This document shows, piece after piece, positions 22,791 to 35,235 of a stretch of 64,000 nt of DNA (the stretch's first letter is position 1; each line of letters begins with the position of its first letter). The position numbers were made by a program, and so were the translations under genes. A model generated the notes under the pieces. It searched no databases and was not told where the DNA came from. It saw only the letters and a list, made by a program, of their open reading frames with translations. This stretch comes from Mytilisepta virgata (lineage: Eukaryota > Mollusca > Bivalvia > Mytilida > Mytilidae). The stretch spans positions 11,690,501 through 11,754,500 of the forward strand of contig CM051520.1 of NCBI GenBank assembly GCA_028015205.1, in the 5' to 3' direction.

Positions 22791-23565
22791 CTGCAGCTCT
22801 GCAGTTATCAGATATATTGTATTTGCATGAACACCTTCACAGAAGGGTCTAACGCTATCAAATTGTATCTAACAAACTTATCACAAGGGATGCATACATT
22901 TGTACTTAACATGGTACAAAATAAACTATGTGCATTCCTGGATATGATCCTGACCAAAATTTTGAAAAATCCAAGAAAAAAATACCAAAATCTGAACATT
23001 AAAGCAATTGGGGCCCAAACAGTTAAATCAAAATCAAGGTGAGGCCAACCTTGCTTGAGGTAGTTGAAACAATACATGTATATTTAACATAATTTAAAAA
23101 TGTATCAACTGAAAATTTCAATAAAAGTACCGATATAAGAATTTAATCTAAAGGGCCATAACTCTGGAAAAGGAGACAAATGATGCAAACCATGCAGATT
23201 AGATTGGAGATATTTAAAACTTTGATTGGGAAGGGTAGATAACTCAAATCATGCTTCAACAAAATTCTCTTTTGCAAGTTGATCATGGTACATAATAGCA
23301 TCACAACAAGCAAGAGAAACTGAAGAAGGGCACCTGATCATATGATGCTTAAGGCAAGTACACAGAGAAGTTTGCTCGACTCTAATCCTCAGATAAACAT
23401 TTCTATTGAAACCAAGTAGGTCAAAATCTTCACATCATATTAGAGAGCATTCATTTCATTTTTATATTTCGAAAAGGGGAATGAAGAAATAATCAGGATA
23501 CATACCATGTACATGTACATGACTGAAGAACAGCCATTAGATTCAAAGCACCATGTTACTTTATT

Positions 23566-23571
23566 TTTATT
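23566..23571 (-). terminator. Candidate polyadenylation signal of the zinc-finger gene
   Basis: A minus-strand AATAAA lies about 840 bases after the stop at 24414, next to a second overlapping hexamer at 23560-23565. Only the motif supports it. Confidence 0.25.
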
Positions 23572-24413
23572 GTAGATTCTACCAAAACAACAATATGTCA
23601 ACAACATGTAAACATGTCATATATAAAACTTGATATCAAGTCGTGTCTCGTTTAAATCACAACAAATCATACCGCTACAAAAGCACCATAAATAATTAAA
23701 TAAATAAAGAAAGTAAGAGACATTTAACAGAAAATAAACACATATCAAACTATTAAATACAAGCGTATAACATTTTATGTCAAAAATGACAACTTTAAGC
23801 CAACAACAAAAATTAAACCTAAGGTCCAGATTGTAACTTTTAGCTAGATTGTATAATAAAAGTTACAATTTACTTAGAAAATTCATCAAACAAACACAAT
23901 TATATGTTAATTAACTGTAGAATATACTATATAACTGAATATTATTCCCTCTACTTTCTGAAAAAATATCATTAATACCAAAATATTTCTCTTTTTACCA
24001 AATAAACACAAATATATGAACAACTACATACATATTTTCAAATGTCTTGTTGCCCTCTGATATTCAAACACTGGCATAAAACAACAATTGATCAATAATG
24101 ACTATATCAATACACACTAGTACAAGGTACATTCAGAATAACCATTTTAAAAATGTTCATTCAAAATTTAATTTCTTAAATTGAGAGTTGAAATTATTAA
24201 TTATGACAAAGGACAAAAGGGAATTGTCATATGTATTTTTGTTCTCCTTAGAATTTGACATTTAGTAAAAGTCTGTTGAATATGCTTTTTTCTTCAAATC
24301 TGAAATTCTGATCTCAAAAATATTTATATTTTTAACATATTCGGTGAAAAAATTTCTAAAAAAAAGCAAACTCAAAGTATAATAAAAACAAACTTTTTCT
24401 ATGTCTAAACTCA

Positions 24414-27400
24414 TTAACTACTATTCCATCTGTTGTATGTCCTTTTATTAGATTTTGAACACTTCCTTTGATGTATTCCCAGAGAACTTCTCCATTTAAA
24501 TCTCATACCACAGGGACATGTATAACGGTCAACAGTTCCATGCTTGCCACTGATATGTTCCTTTAGATATGCCTTGGCTGCAAAAACATCTCCACATAAA
24601 TGACAAACATGTTCAGCCATTTTGACAGGTAGCTGACGTGCTCTGTCCATTGCAACTTCCACTGCACTTTTTTGTTGTTTGCCTGACTTCGTTAATACAA
24701 TGCTACATGTATCACCGCGATGAATTTTGTTATGTTCTGAAAACTTTTCTAAACTGTTATAGACATTTCCACAAAATGTACAGACGAAGACATCTTTCTT
24801 ATTAATATCTTTTCTATTAAATTTTGACAGATTAACATTTTCTCTGCTTTTGTTTTGAATTTGGTTAATTGGTAACCTTGGATAAGAAAAATCATGTGTC
24901 TTCAGACTTCCACTTGACTGGGTCACAAAACTAGAAATTGTAGGCAACGTATTAGCATTTGATGTAATTGTTAGTTTACCTTGATTCTGACGCGTTATGC
25001 TTAGGTTTTGAGAAAGATTTCTACTTCTCATGTCTTCATTAGTACTAGATTTCATATTCAAATGCTCAGCCTGTGCCATATTCTGAAAATTTATAGTAGA
25101 TTGCTGAATTTCTGTTTGAATGGTGTTCGTTCTCAAAACCTGACTTTGTCTCTGATGTTCGTACAGAAACTGGTGGTTAGCTGTGGAATTAGTCTCTGGA
25201 ATTGGTGTTAACTGAGCAAGATCTATCACCGAGGTATTTGTATGTTTAGTATCTGAGCTTGATTTTTTATTTTTATCGGGTAACAAGAAACTCTTACTTT
25301 GATTTTTGAATTCTTCACACTTTTCACAATGTTTTTCAAAATATTTCCAGTCAGCTGATCTTAATCCACAAAAACAAGTATATGTTTCGTCATTGCCATG
25401 ATATGATAAAAGATGATTGACTAATTCGGAGCGATGCTGAAAAGTTTTTCCACATACACTACATGTATCTTGCAAGTGTCGACAAAATATTTTATGTCTT
25501 TCCAGTGCCTCTGTGTTAGAAAATTTTTCCTTACAAAGATTACACTCTACAGTAATGTCTTCTGGTCGATTATAACAGCTGGATTGTTGACAGATGTTAT
25601 TGGCCTGCACAGACTTTAACACTTCTGAAACTTTTGCTTGGACTTCCATCTGGTATTTTTGTGAAAAGACATGTTTCTGACCAACATTGGTTGTAGAATT
25701 AGACTTTAAAGTTTGACTATTACGATTTATAAGATTAGCATGATTTTCATCTGATGTCAAATCAATTAAACCATTGTTAGAACAATTTAAATCATTTCTC
25801 CATGAACTTTTAACTGAAGCTGCTGTGTCCAGACTTTTTGACAGTGTCTTTTCAATTCTTGATGTTGTTTCTTCTGCTCTTCTGATACTGTCAGCTTGCT
25901 GCTTTTGTTGGTATTTATTCAAAGCATCAGCAATAGGTTTAACTAGAGTAGAATTGATGCGTAATGAGGTGTCTTGGTCATTTGAAGTACCATCGGACTT
26001 TCTCCTCTGAATATGTCCTTGAGGTATTGCTGTCTGTACCTTTTCTGGACTTGTCATGTGTCTTTGTCTGTTTCTTAGATCTAACTTTGCAAGTAAACTG
26101 TCTTTGCTAGAATAAATGGATGGGTTCATGCTTTCAATTTTTTTCTCCCATTCATGCTGCATATTCACATTTGGAATACCACATTGGCTAAAATCTATAA
26201 CAGATATACTTTGACCTTGAACATGACCTTCCTGTGGAAGAAATAATAAGGCTTGATAACAATGCTTCCTATGGTTTCCAAGTGAACTTCTCCATTTAAA
26301 TTTCTTTCCACAGTCACAAGAATAACGTAAGTCTCCACTGTGCTTTCCTTCAATATGTTCTTTCAAGTATGCCTTTCGTTTGAAAAGTTCACCACATTCC
26401 TCACATTTTAAATGTACTTCTCCATCATCTATGAAGTTACTGAACAAATCACTGCCTTCTGCATTGTGGCTTCTTAAATTCTGAATATCTGAATATGTTT
26501 GGTTATTTTGCAGACTCTTTGAACTGGTGTCATGCTTTCTGTTTTGGGTTTCTTGCATTGGTTCTTTTTTCACTAAAGAAAGATCAACACTCGTGGCACT
26601 GTTAGAGGTCTCCAGTCTATTCTGAGAAGAAATATGTTTTAAATCTGTTTCAGTCTTTTCTTCAGTGATTATATCATGATTATAATTTTGTGTTATATTA
26701 TTACTATTTTGACACACCATTACTGTTGGTTGGTGTTCGATATTCTGGAATCTAGCAAGTTCATTTTGACTATTTCTTTCAAAGTTAAGAATTGATTTGT
26801 AGGCCTGTATGGCCATTGAATCATTTGTTGTTTGAATTATTTCTCTACCCTCCAAACAGTCCGCTTGAAAAGAAGTACCGGTACTCAGTTTCAATGCAAG
26901 CTTTTCGGAAGATGGAGTTACACTCTTAGGTATTTCACTATTTTCTTCTCTGATCTCATTGATATGATCATTACAAACCTGAGTTTCTTCTAAGCTGAGA
27001 CAATTCTGCTGCATACATGTAGCATTGTTAAAAGAGTCTCTAGTGGAAAGGAATGAAATGTCATCCTCGGCTGATTTATGACGACACTTATACTGACTGG
27101 AAGATAACACTGTATTCTTATCGTTGTTTGTATAAGTTACAGTAGATATTGGATTATATAAATCTGCTAATTCATTGTTTATACAGTTGCTTCCGTTTAC
27201 TTGGTTTCTAATACATTTTCTCCTAACTGGAGTCTGTAATGATTTAATTTTACTTAATAAAAAAACTCTGCATGAATTACATTTCTTTTTATGGTGTAAA
27301 AACAAACTTTTCCATTTAAATTTCATTTTGCAATGACAAATGAAATGATTCCTGTTGATCCTACAGTTATCCCTATGGATACAGAATAAATGAAACTTTA

Positions 27401-28066
27401 CAAACTGCTTTCCACAAAATCCACATAAAAATTTATTTTTTACTTGGATATCCATGGTGTCAGTTCTAACGTTACTTATTCTAGTGCTGTCTACTAAATT
27501 GTTCATACTATTATCATGCTCCACTTGCATAAGAGAATGTGAGCTATTAATTCCTGGTACAGCATGACTTGAGTTATCATCTCTTTTCTCACCAAGATTT
27601 AAAGTGTCTCCAATATGATCAACATGTTTTACATCATCTGTCTCCATTTCTGTCTGATAACTTACAATATTTTCTGAAATTTTATCACTTCTCACACATT
27701 TCTCTGTTTTTTCCTTTGAATTATTTTCAATATTTTGAGTGCAACTTTCTTTGCTGAGGGTTTCTTTGGTAACACAATCTCTGTCTATTGTCAACATGCC
27801 ATGATTGTTTTTGATATGATGCAATAACTGATTCTTGTCTTCAAATGTCTTTGCACAATGACAGCATATCAATTTATTTTCTGAGTGTTTTCTCATGTGG
27901 TATTTAAATTTCTTGATGCCTTTTGTTTTGAAGGTACAAAATTTGCATTGAAAAGTCTGTTGTTTATCTTTGCTTGTGATATCATTGATCAATATATTGG
28001 ATCTACAGAACGATTTCTTTTCAGAAAATGGTGATTCTGTCAATTCTTCACCCTTTTCTTCAAACC
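24414..28066 (-). CDS. Zinc-finger gene, large last exon
   Basis: A single uninterrupted exon of 3653 bases holds every zinc finger. It starts after TTTTTTCAG with phase consistent with exon 2 and ends TAA at 24414. An open frame of this length in AT-rich DNA cannot be chance. The last finger pair lies only about a dozen residues from the C terminus. Confidence 0.93.
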
Positions 28067-31000
28067 CTGAAAAAAGTCAAAGTACACTATGTGATGTTTA
28101 AGATCTTACATTGCCATAAACAGATATGAATACTAAAATTTGTAACTCAATCAAAATATGAGATTAAATTCAGCACTTTATATAACATTCATGTTACTAA
28201 CAAAAAAGGTTTTTGTGAAATCAGAACTTTAAATAAAGGGCTTCGCTAAGAGCAGCACGATAAGACTGCAACATGATTTTTTTTGGTACCTTTAACCTCC
28301 TGTATCTAAGAATGTAAAAGATAGTAAAACTTTGTTGACATACTACTGAAAGTACTCATCAAGATGAATTCTTAAAAAAATCTCCATTAAAATTGGATGA
28401 AAAATCAAATTTTTATGTTTTTATGTTTCCTCCAAAAATGCTAACTCCTTGTATCTCAAAAACAATAAAAGATAGAAAAAAATTGTTGAAATGCTAATGA
28501 AAGCATTCACCAAGGTGAATTAAAAGAAAAAATCCCCATGAAAATTGGATGAAAAATTAAATATCAAGGAACATCACTATAATGGCCCTTTTAATCCCTT
28601 CTATCTCAAGACCTGTAAAAGATAGAAGAAATCTGTGGGCATACCACTGGAACACTCATCAAGATGAATTAAAAGAAAAAAATCCCCATTGGATGAAAAA
28701 TAAAAAATTTAGGCATCCTGCAAAATAACTAATTTTGGCCCCTTTAATCCCTTTCATCTCTGCAATGACAAAAGTAACATAAAAATGCCTTTATTGTATT
28801 TCTTATGAAGAACCATTTAAAAAAATCATGAAAATCAGATCAAAGAAATAAAAAAGTTTTGAAAATTAAGATGTGTCCCTTTTTTGGCCTCTCATATCTC
28901 TGAAAGGGTAAGAGAAAGCAAAAAACGGATCTTGCAAAGGATTTTTCATTTTTATCAGGGAACATTATAAACCAAAATTAATATATATATGTAATATTGA
29001 CCTTAATAGGAAAGCAAATATTAAAATTAAACCAAAGTCACTGAAGCATGAAATGTAGGTCATAGTGACCCAAGAGTTGCTGAACTGCAATGTACTATAC
29101 AAGAGGACTGTGGTGGTGAAATATCATTGATATATTACTATAGGTTTCGGAGTAATGAACCTAAATGCAAAACTTAACCAAAGTCACTGAAGCATGAAAT
29201 GTAGGTCATAGTGACCCAAGTTTTGCTGAACTGTGTTGTACTATACAAGAGGGCTGTAGTGGTGAAATATCATTGATATATTACAATAGGTTTTTGAGAA
29301 ATGAACCTAAACGCAAAACTTAACCTATGTCACTAAAGCATGAAATGTAGGTCAATGCGACCCAAGTGTTGCTGAAATGTGTTGTACCATACAAGAGGAC
29401 TGTAGTGGTGAATATTATTGATATATTACTATATGTTTCTGAGAAATGGAGCTAAACGCAAAACATACAAGGGTAAATCTATATGCCCCACACAAACACA
29501 GACATTAATGCATTATACATGGGTTCTTTAATAATGCACCTTAAATGTCAATATTTAATAAAAGTCACTCAACCATAAAATACAGGTTGTAGTTTTACTG
29601 TATAACTATAACATCTTATTTCCAATCAAAGGACCCTAAAAGGGCAATAAGTATAAAGGATACAACATACAAGACAAAAAGGAGGGAAAGAGTATTCATT
29701 GATAGAGTTTACAATAATTAAACCACACATAGCATGTATGACACAAATATTTTCAAAAGAAATATATTACTAATGTGATGGTATGGAAACTAGGTCATAT
29801 TATCATGTATAAGATGATTGTAGTTATCATCAATATACTACCATAGGTTCTTTAATAAGACACCTAAATGAAAAGATTTGATCAAAGTCACTCAAACATG
29901 AAATGAACATGTGTTGTACTAAATAAGATGACTGCCATTGTGAAATATCACCTATAGTATTATTGCATAATGTTTTCCATATTGGCTTAGTTATTGGTCC
30001 GAGGCAAGTCATATTGGACTGAGGCGAAGCCGAAGTCCAATATGGCTAGCCAAGGACCAATAACTAAGCCAATATGGAAAACCTTGCGCAATTATACCTT
30101 TATTGACTAACCATTCCAATATGTCATATTGACTAGTCCAATATGATCCTTTAATGCCTAACCAGTCCAATATGTCATATTGACTAGTCAATACGGCATA
30201 TTGGACAGGTATGTGTCGTATTGGCATACTTTGACATTTTGTATTGTATTGACAGATTTTATCACATTTAGGCTGATATTCTATTGTTAGTCAATAAAAT
30301 ATACTACCATATGTTCTATAAAAATATACCTAAATGCCAAAATTTGATCAAAGTCACTCAAGCATAAATAATGTCATGGGGACTCAAATGTTGCTACTTG
30401 TTGTTGATGAATAAATAGGTATGATAAAATTGATATGTCTGGATTCCTATGATATGAAATTAAAAGCAAAACTTAATCAGTCATTCATGCATTAAATATA
30501 GATCAAAGTGACCCAAATGTTGCTCATCTTTGTTTAGTGTTATAAAGGATTGCAGTGGTATATTATCATTGATATATCTCAAGGAGTTTTTGAGGAACAA
30601 ACCCAAACTCTAAACCTTAACCAAACCAGATGGACGTATGGACGGACAAGGATAAATCTATATGCCACTTCCGGATTCGTAGATGGGGCATAAAAAGATC
30701 TCCAATATTCATAACAATATTTGTTGTGTTTAAAATATTGCTGATGCACAACAGCTTTTTCTGTTTAAAGCTGATGTATGTCTCACAATCAATTTTTGTG
30801 GAAATTTAAAAAAAAAAAAACCACTTTTTGTACACTATCATTAACAGTTGTTTCTTCAGCTAGCCAAACATCTCAATTTTTCAATGAACATTAATTTGTT
30901 TCTAAAGGCAGATAACTTGACTTCTGCAGGTCTTCCTGGTAATTTTTGTTTAACAAAGATGAGAGTTAGCAGAAACAAGGGTACTTTTTTCCTGACTTAA

Positions 31001-31973
31001 CTGGACTTTATTCTGACCTGTAATTAATGCATCAGAAGACAAATTATCATCTGAACTATCCTCACTATCACTTGTCATACAACTTTCTTGTACTGAAACA
31101 TTTACTGATATGTCTCTTCTCAATATATTCTTTGGAATTGTGACTACAACCTTGCTGTAGTTATCTCCCTTTGGCAGAGGTTTTGTATGGATGTCTTGTG
31201 TGGATATCCTCTTCAATGTGCTGTAAATTTAACAAAATATTTCATTCTATTTAATTCTATGTAAAAGTGAAATTTCTATTATACAGGACACACAAGTCAC
31301 AATGACACTTCAACTGTTGATTTTTTTCATACAGCAGACAAAACTTGAAGCTTCAAATCTCAAATAAAAATTGCAAATTTGTTTTCCTATAAATGTAACA
31401 TACAATACTGTCACATAGATAAAAACATAAGTCTGTGCCATATTCATCTAATTAATATCTATATTTTAGATATATTCTACAATAAATTATGGGTACCTGC
31501 AGTTTTGTGCCTTTTTGTATTGTGATATAAGTATATTTTTCTAACTATGTGTCTGATATTTATTTAATAGTATATACTTATTGACTGGGTATGAGAGGAA
31601 TTGTAAGTTTAATGTCCCCGAGATATCAAGTATTGACCCGAGGCATAGACAAGGGGCATTAGTTGATATCGAGGGGACAATTAACTTACTATTCAAAGAA
31701 TACTGTTCTTCTCTTCACCAGCTATTTACCATGGCAAAGCCCAGGGAAATAGCTGGTGCCTTGGAAAGCAATAAACTTGTTTTTGTCCTTGAACCCATTT
31801 AATAGGTATATGACATTAATAAAAGCCTTGTCCCATGGATGATAGATTTACCTGTTGTAGAGACTCAAAAAATGTTCCATAAGACTGCTAGATGTCATAT
31901 GGGTACATTCTAAAATTGTCTGAAACTGATCATACACTGGTTTGGTCACCATAATGGCTTCTGTGCCTTCCAT
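24414..31973 (-). CDS. Multi-zinc-finger protein, about 1325 residues
   Basis: Coding exons on the minus strand: 31852-31973 (ATG at 31973, in an exon whose acceptor is at 31980), 31018-31220 and 24414-28066. Phases match: AG plus C makes Ser, and G plus GG makes Gly. The protein starts MEGTEAIMVTKPVYDQF, then has an acidic serine-rich stretch, then scattered zinc fingers (approximate residues): two classical C2H2 fingers at 149-197; a C2H2-like plus C-x-C finger at 323-371; pairs at 661-711 and 1260-1312; three fingers at 949-1026; and one at 1202-1224. Linkers are long, polar and probably disordered. Pairs end in C-x-C-G-x2-FKWRSSLG-x-H-x3-C modules. It is probably a nuclear nucleic-acid-binding protein; no named orthologue is recognised. 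The donor of exon 2 (GTCAGA) is weak; reading through it would stop at 30950 and give a short form. Confidence 0.85.
28230..28970. repeat. Diverged array in zinc-finger intron 2
   Basis: Units carry CCTTTAATCCCTTCTATCTC, TGTAAAAGATAGAA, ACTCATCAAGATGAATT, and AAAATCCCCATT.AAATTGGATG. The reverse complement recurs at about 63110-63340. The unit is about 150 bp, with about five copies, increasingly diverged toward 28970. Confidence 0.7.
28980..30680. repeat. Diverged tandem array, unit 146 bp
   Basis: CTGAAGCATGAAATGTAGGT begins units at 29041 and 29187, and a one-base variant begins at 29333, so the unit is 146 bp. More diverged units continue to about 30680, ending in GATGGACGTATGGACGGACA. 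The array is interrupted at about 29952-30298 by a foldback element. Located in intron 2 of the zinc-finger gene; the same family is in the kinase gene at 4790-5800. Confidence 0.85.
29952..30298. mobile_element. Foldback element inserted in the 146-bp array
   Basis: Array sequence stops at GTGAAATATCA (29951) and resumes at ATATACTACCAT (about 30299). The insert holds a hairpin, TTTTCCATATTGGCTTAGTTATTGG against its inverse at about 30047-30083, around TTGGACTGAGGCGAAGCCGAAGTCCAA. Short repeats of CCAATATGTCATATTGACTA follow, and the insert ends with a TACTTTGACATTTTGTATTG stretch. A related element lies at 38640-39320. Confidence 0.75.
31600..31692. repeat. Foldback hairpin next to zinc-finger exon 1
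   Basis: GTAAGTTTAATGTCCCC.GAGATATCAA and TTGATATC.GAGGGGACAATTAACTTAC form inverted arms around a loop containing ACCCGAGGCATAGACAAGG. It lies in intron 1, about 160 bases past the exon 1 donor. Confidence 0.7.
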
Positions 31974-31980
31974 AATTTTA

Positions 31981-33061
31981 CTACAATATAAACATAAAAT
32001 TATAAGGTGGAATCAACTGTTCAATATATAAATCTCTTTTGCTGTTTTTTGCATTTGAATCTTTTACAGGTTTACAACATTATACTGTCTCGAAAATTTA
32101 ATTCATGTAATGGATTATTGCTTTTTTGAAAGTCTTGATATTTTTTTTGTCCATATATATTTTAAACCATAAGTATTATTTTTCAATTAAAACATTTAAA
32201 AACCTTTTTTTTTTCAAAATGTTTTTTATGCAATATTTGCATATTAATTCAATATTCAAATGTAATATCTTATTTAAGTAAATACCATAAGTAGAGTTAT
32301 CTACCTATTACGCTGAAAATATCTTTGGAAAATACAGTGTTCACAAAGTTTGTCCGTCTGACAGACAATTCTGACGAGATCGGTATTGGTCTGCCAGAAT
32401 TTCCAACATTCCTGGTCTTAAAGTCTGACATTGGTTAGAAAATTGAAATCGCAATCATCTGGGTCATTCAAATGTTTGTCAATGGCCACTAATTTTTTTC
32501 AGTTCAGCAATTCTAACATTCTTGCTGTTCAGAATGTCCAGCAAAATCTCTGGAAACTTTGTGAAGACTGAAAAAGTTTTATTTCTTTGGAAGACCTGAA
32601 CGATCAAAATCTGATTAGATTGTTTTTGTTACAACTGAATCAACAGCTAATTTCTCTTCTCTGTCATTTGCCTCTTTCCAGAGGCCATGTTTAATCTTGC
32701 ACTTGTGCATAACATTATTCCTATTCTTGGATTGAAGAAAACTCTATTTAAATCATGTATCACTGTTTATATTATATGACAACAAATATGACAACTTTCT
32801 ATTGTACAAAAATGGCAGAAGTTAGGTCATCATTCTTACTTTAACGTTTAAATCAATTTAACAAGATTAAAGTTTGGTAAAATGTGATATATTTACTTTT
32901 AAATATAAACATGTACAAATCTAAAAATTAAAAGAAATAGTACTGATAAAAATCTTAAATTATACTTTGTCAGTTAATTTTTATTTTTGTTGCTTGTATC
33001 AGTATTGTAACAAGTATTCAAAAATTCTAGGATACATTTTTTTCATTGGATGATCTTGGTA
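31981..33061. other. Upstream region of the zinc-finger coding start
   Basis: The start codon lies seven bases inside an exon with an upstream acceptor (TATATTGTAG), so a 5' UTR exon must lie further upstream, but I could not identify it. The rest is AT-rich and shows no recognised gene. Confidence 0.4.
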
Positions 33062-33070
33062 CCCACTAAT

Positions 33071-33741
33071 TAGCTACAATAATGTAGCTCCTGTGACAAC
33101 TTTTGACTCGGTGGAGCTACACAGCTGTCCCATTACTCATAATGGAGCAGCCAGGTATGATTCAGACCCCGGGGTTTTAGGCATATTTTCCACCTGTTTT
33201 GGTCAAAAACTGTAAAAATATTATATTTCTATCTATTATCAGTTAAAACAAAGCAACATACCATGACGTATTGGGAGATTTCCAATCCAGAAATCTGGCA
33301 TTTAAAATTTTCATCTATGTTTTGAATTTTGTTTACATTTCAAGTGGGAAAAGTGGGATTCTTGGTAAAGTCATATACCAAATAAGGATATTTCCATTGA
33401 CAAAATACTACTTCCCAAGATATTGTTAGTCATAGTCGTAGTAAGGATATCCATATAAGGTCAGGCCATGCCTCCTGCGATCTTGCTAAGTCTATCATGG
33501 CCAAAAGAAAACAATTTTGAAACCGATAAAATGACAAGATGTACAAAACAACGATTTCAAAATTAATATTGAAGTAATATTACATTTAATATGCTGGAAA
33601 TTATACAGTTTAATGATATTTCAGGTAAACACAACCTCTTATTGCCATACGTCAAAGTTATTTTTCCTCCATTGCGAGTAGTGGGACCCCTTTGTAGCTC
33701 CGCCAAGTCAAAAATTGTCACAAGAGCTGCAATTGTAGCTA
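33071..33741. mobile_element. Mutator-like non-autonomous element, 9-bp target duplication
   Basis: The element is 671 bp long. Its ends are inverted repeats of about 76 bp at roughly 80 percent identity, both starting TAGCTACAAT and sharing TGTGACAA, TTTTTGACT, GGAGCTACA, GTCCCA and AATGGAG. It is flanked by identical CCCACTAAT at 33062-33070 and 33742-33750. Long inverted ends with a 9-bp duplication are the hallmark of the Mutator superfamily. No transposase frame is present, so it depends on a source element elsewhere. Confidence 0.8.
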
Positions 33742-33819
33742 CCCACTAATATGAAGTTTCTATCTTGCATATGAGACTAGATGTCTTCAGTTAGATGTCA
33801 CATCCTTCTGGAATCGAAA

Positions 33820-34150
33820 CCTCACCGGACTTGACACTACTGGCAATGTGACGGGTGCCGTTAACGGAGTAGGACATGCTTAAACCCTTCTGGAGCACCT
33901 GATGTCACTCATAGTTTTTAATGGGAGTTCACAAAGCTAGTGCTTTAGTTTCTCTGCTGACTTGTTCAAGTTCTGTTTAATTTATTATACATTTTTTATT
34001 CTTTTAGTTATACATATATCCTTGTGGTATTTGATTGTAGTGTTCTATTCTCCTGACTTTGTCTTTTCCTTGGACTTCAATTTTTGGACTTTTCCCACTG
34101 TTTTGTTGCTTTGGTATTCTTTTGCCGATATTAAATCATTTCTTTGGTGT
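33820..34150 (+). repeat. Dispersed repeat, GGGTGCCG...CCTGACTTTGTC family
   Basis: Contains GGGTGCCGTTAACGGAGTAGG, TTCTGGAGCACCTGA and, near the end, CTCCTGACTTTGTCTTTTCC and TTTGGTATTCTTTTGCCGAT. The first half matches 34960-35235 and the reverse of 54150-54400. The second half recurs inside both pogo-type elements near 43410-43530 and 47150-47270. Confidence 0.65.
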
Positions 34151-34959
34151 TAAATAATAATGGCAGAACTGTTAGAGCAGAACTGGTGATAAGCTTTCAA
34201 CATCTTGACACACATAGCAGAACAGTTGCCAGTTTAAATGAATGATATGTTATAATGTGAAAGCTATATTCATCATGCATATTGTTAAATTATAAATGTA
34301 TTTTCTATTGCTTTATGTATTGAAAGAATAATTTATGTGATAATGCAATAAAATGATAAAGCACTTTTAGAACTACAATATACTGATTTGTCGATTAAAA
34401 TACTGGTATGGCCACTATATAGCAGAATCGTAAATTACATTACAAAATTGGAACACATTTCTATACCCGCATTGCGAAGATGTGATATAGAATTTCTGCA
34501 GCCTGTATATTTAGAGTATATTACAGTTTGGCAAATATTTTGCTGCTTTGTGTCAACAGGAAGAAATGAAGTCAGGATTATTATCATCACTCGTATTAAA
34601 CCGGTAACTGTACCTGAATACTGAATTTCAAATATATTTATCTTAAGAGAATTGCAATATTTCAATCTTTGCTTGTTTTGTTTCTTTCATTGTTTCAAGA
34701 AGTGCGTCAAGGGAAGCAACTCCTGAATACTTTGGTTGTAATCTCCCTTTGTTACCGTACTTGTTACAATAAACAACCGAACCATTTTTTTTTTAATCTG
34801 CTCTGAAGTACTCCGTTTCGTTGATTACAGAGGTTGCGAGTTTCTATCCTTACTTGGAAGTTGACCATGCGAATGGGGTTTACAGAGTAGAGAATTATGG
34901 CTGAAAAAAATAAATAATAGAGAATAATGACGTTATACATATGCCTTTCATGTGCCTCC

Positions 34960-35235
34960 ACCGATTTGTGACTTCCCCCGGATCGAGTTTGTTGAACTTC
35001 ACGGCGGGTGCCGTATACGGAGCAGGAACTGCTTACCCTTCAGGAGTACCTGGGTTCATTCCTGGTTTTTATAGGAGTTCGTGTTGTTCATTCTTTTTAG
35101 TTTTCTGTGTTTATTTGTTGTGCTTGTGGTTGTTCGTTTGTCTTCCCGGGTTTGTCTGTCCAATGGATTACGTTTTTTTGATTGCTCCTTAGGTATATTT
35201 GTCCTTTTTAAAAAGGATAAAGTATTTGAGGATAA
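34960..35235 (+). repeat. Dispersed repeat, second copy
   Basis: Shares GGCGGGTGCCGTATACGGAG, GCAGGAACTGCTTACC, TTTTTATAGGAGTTCGTGTT and TTTGTTGTGCTTGTGGTTGT with the reversed copy at 54150-54400. Confidence 0.75.

Noticed and set aside
25008..27757. Plus-strand open frames within the zinc-finger exon
   Set aside because: They are antisense shadows of the long minus-strand coding exon.
34388..34665. Overlapping 76-78 codon open frames on both strands
   Set aside because: No family resemblance, no splice borders, and a near-mirror pair of frames suggests chance.
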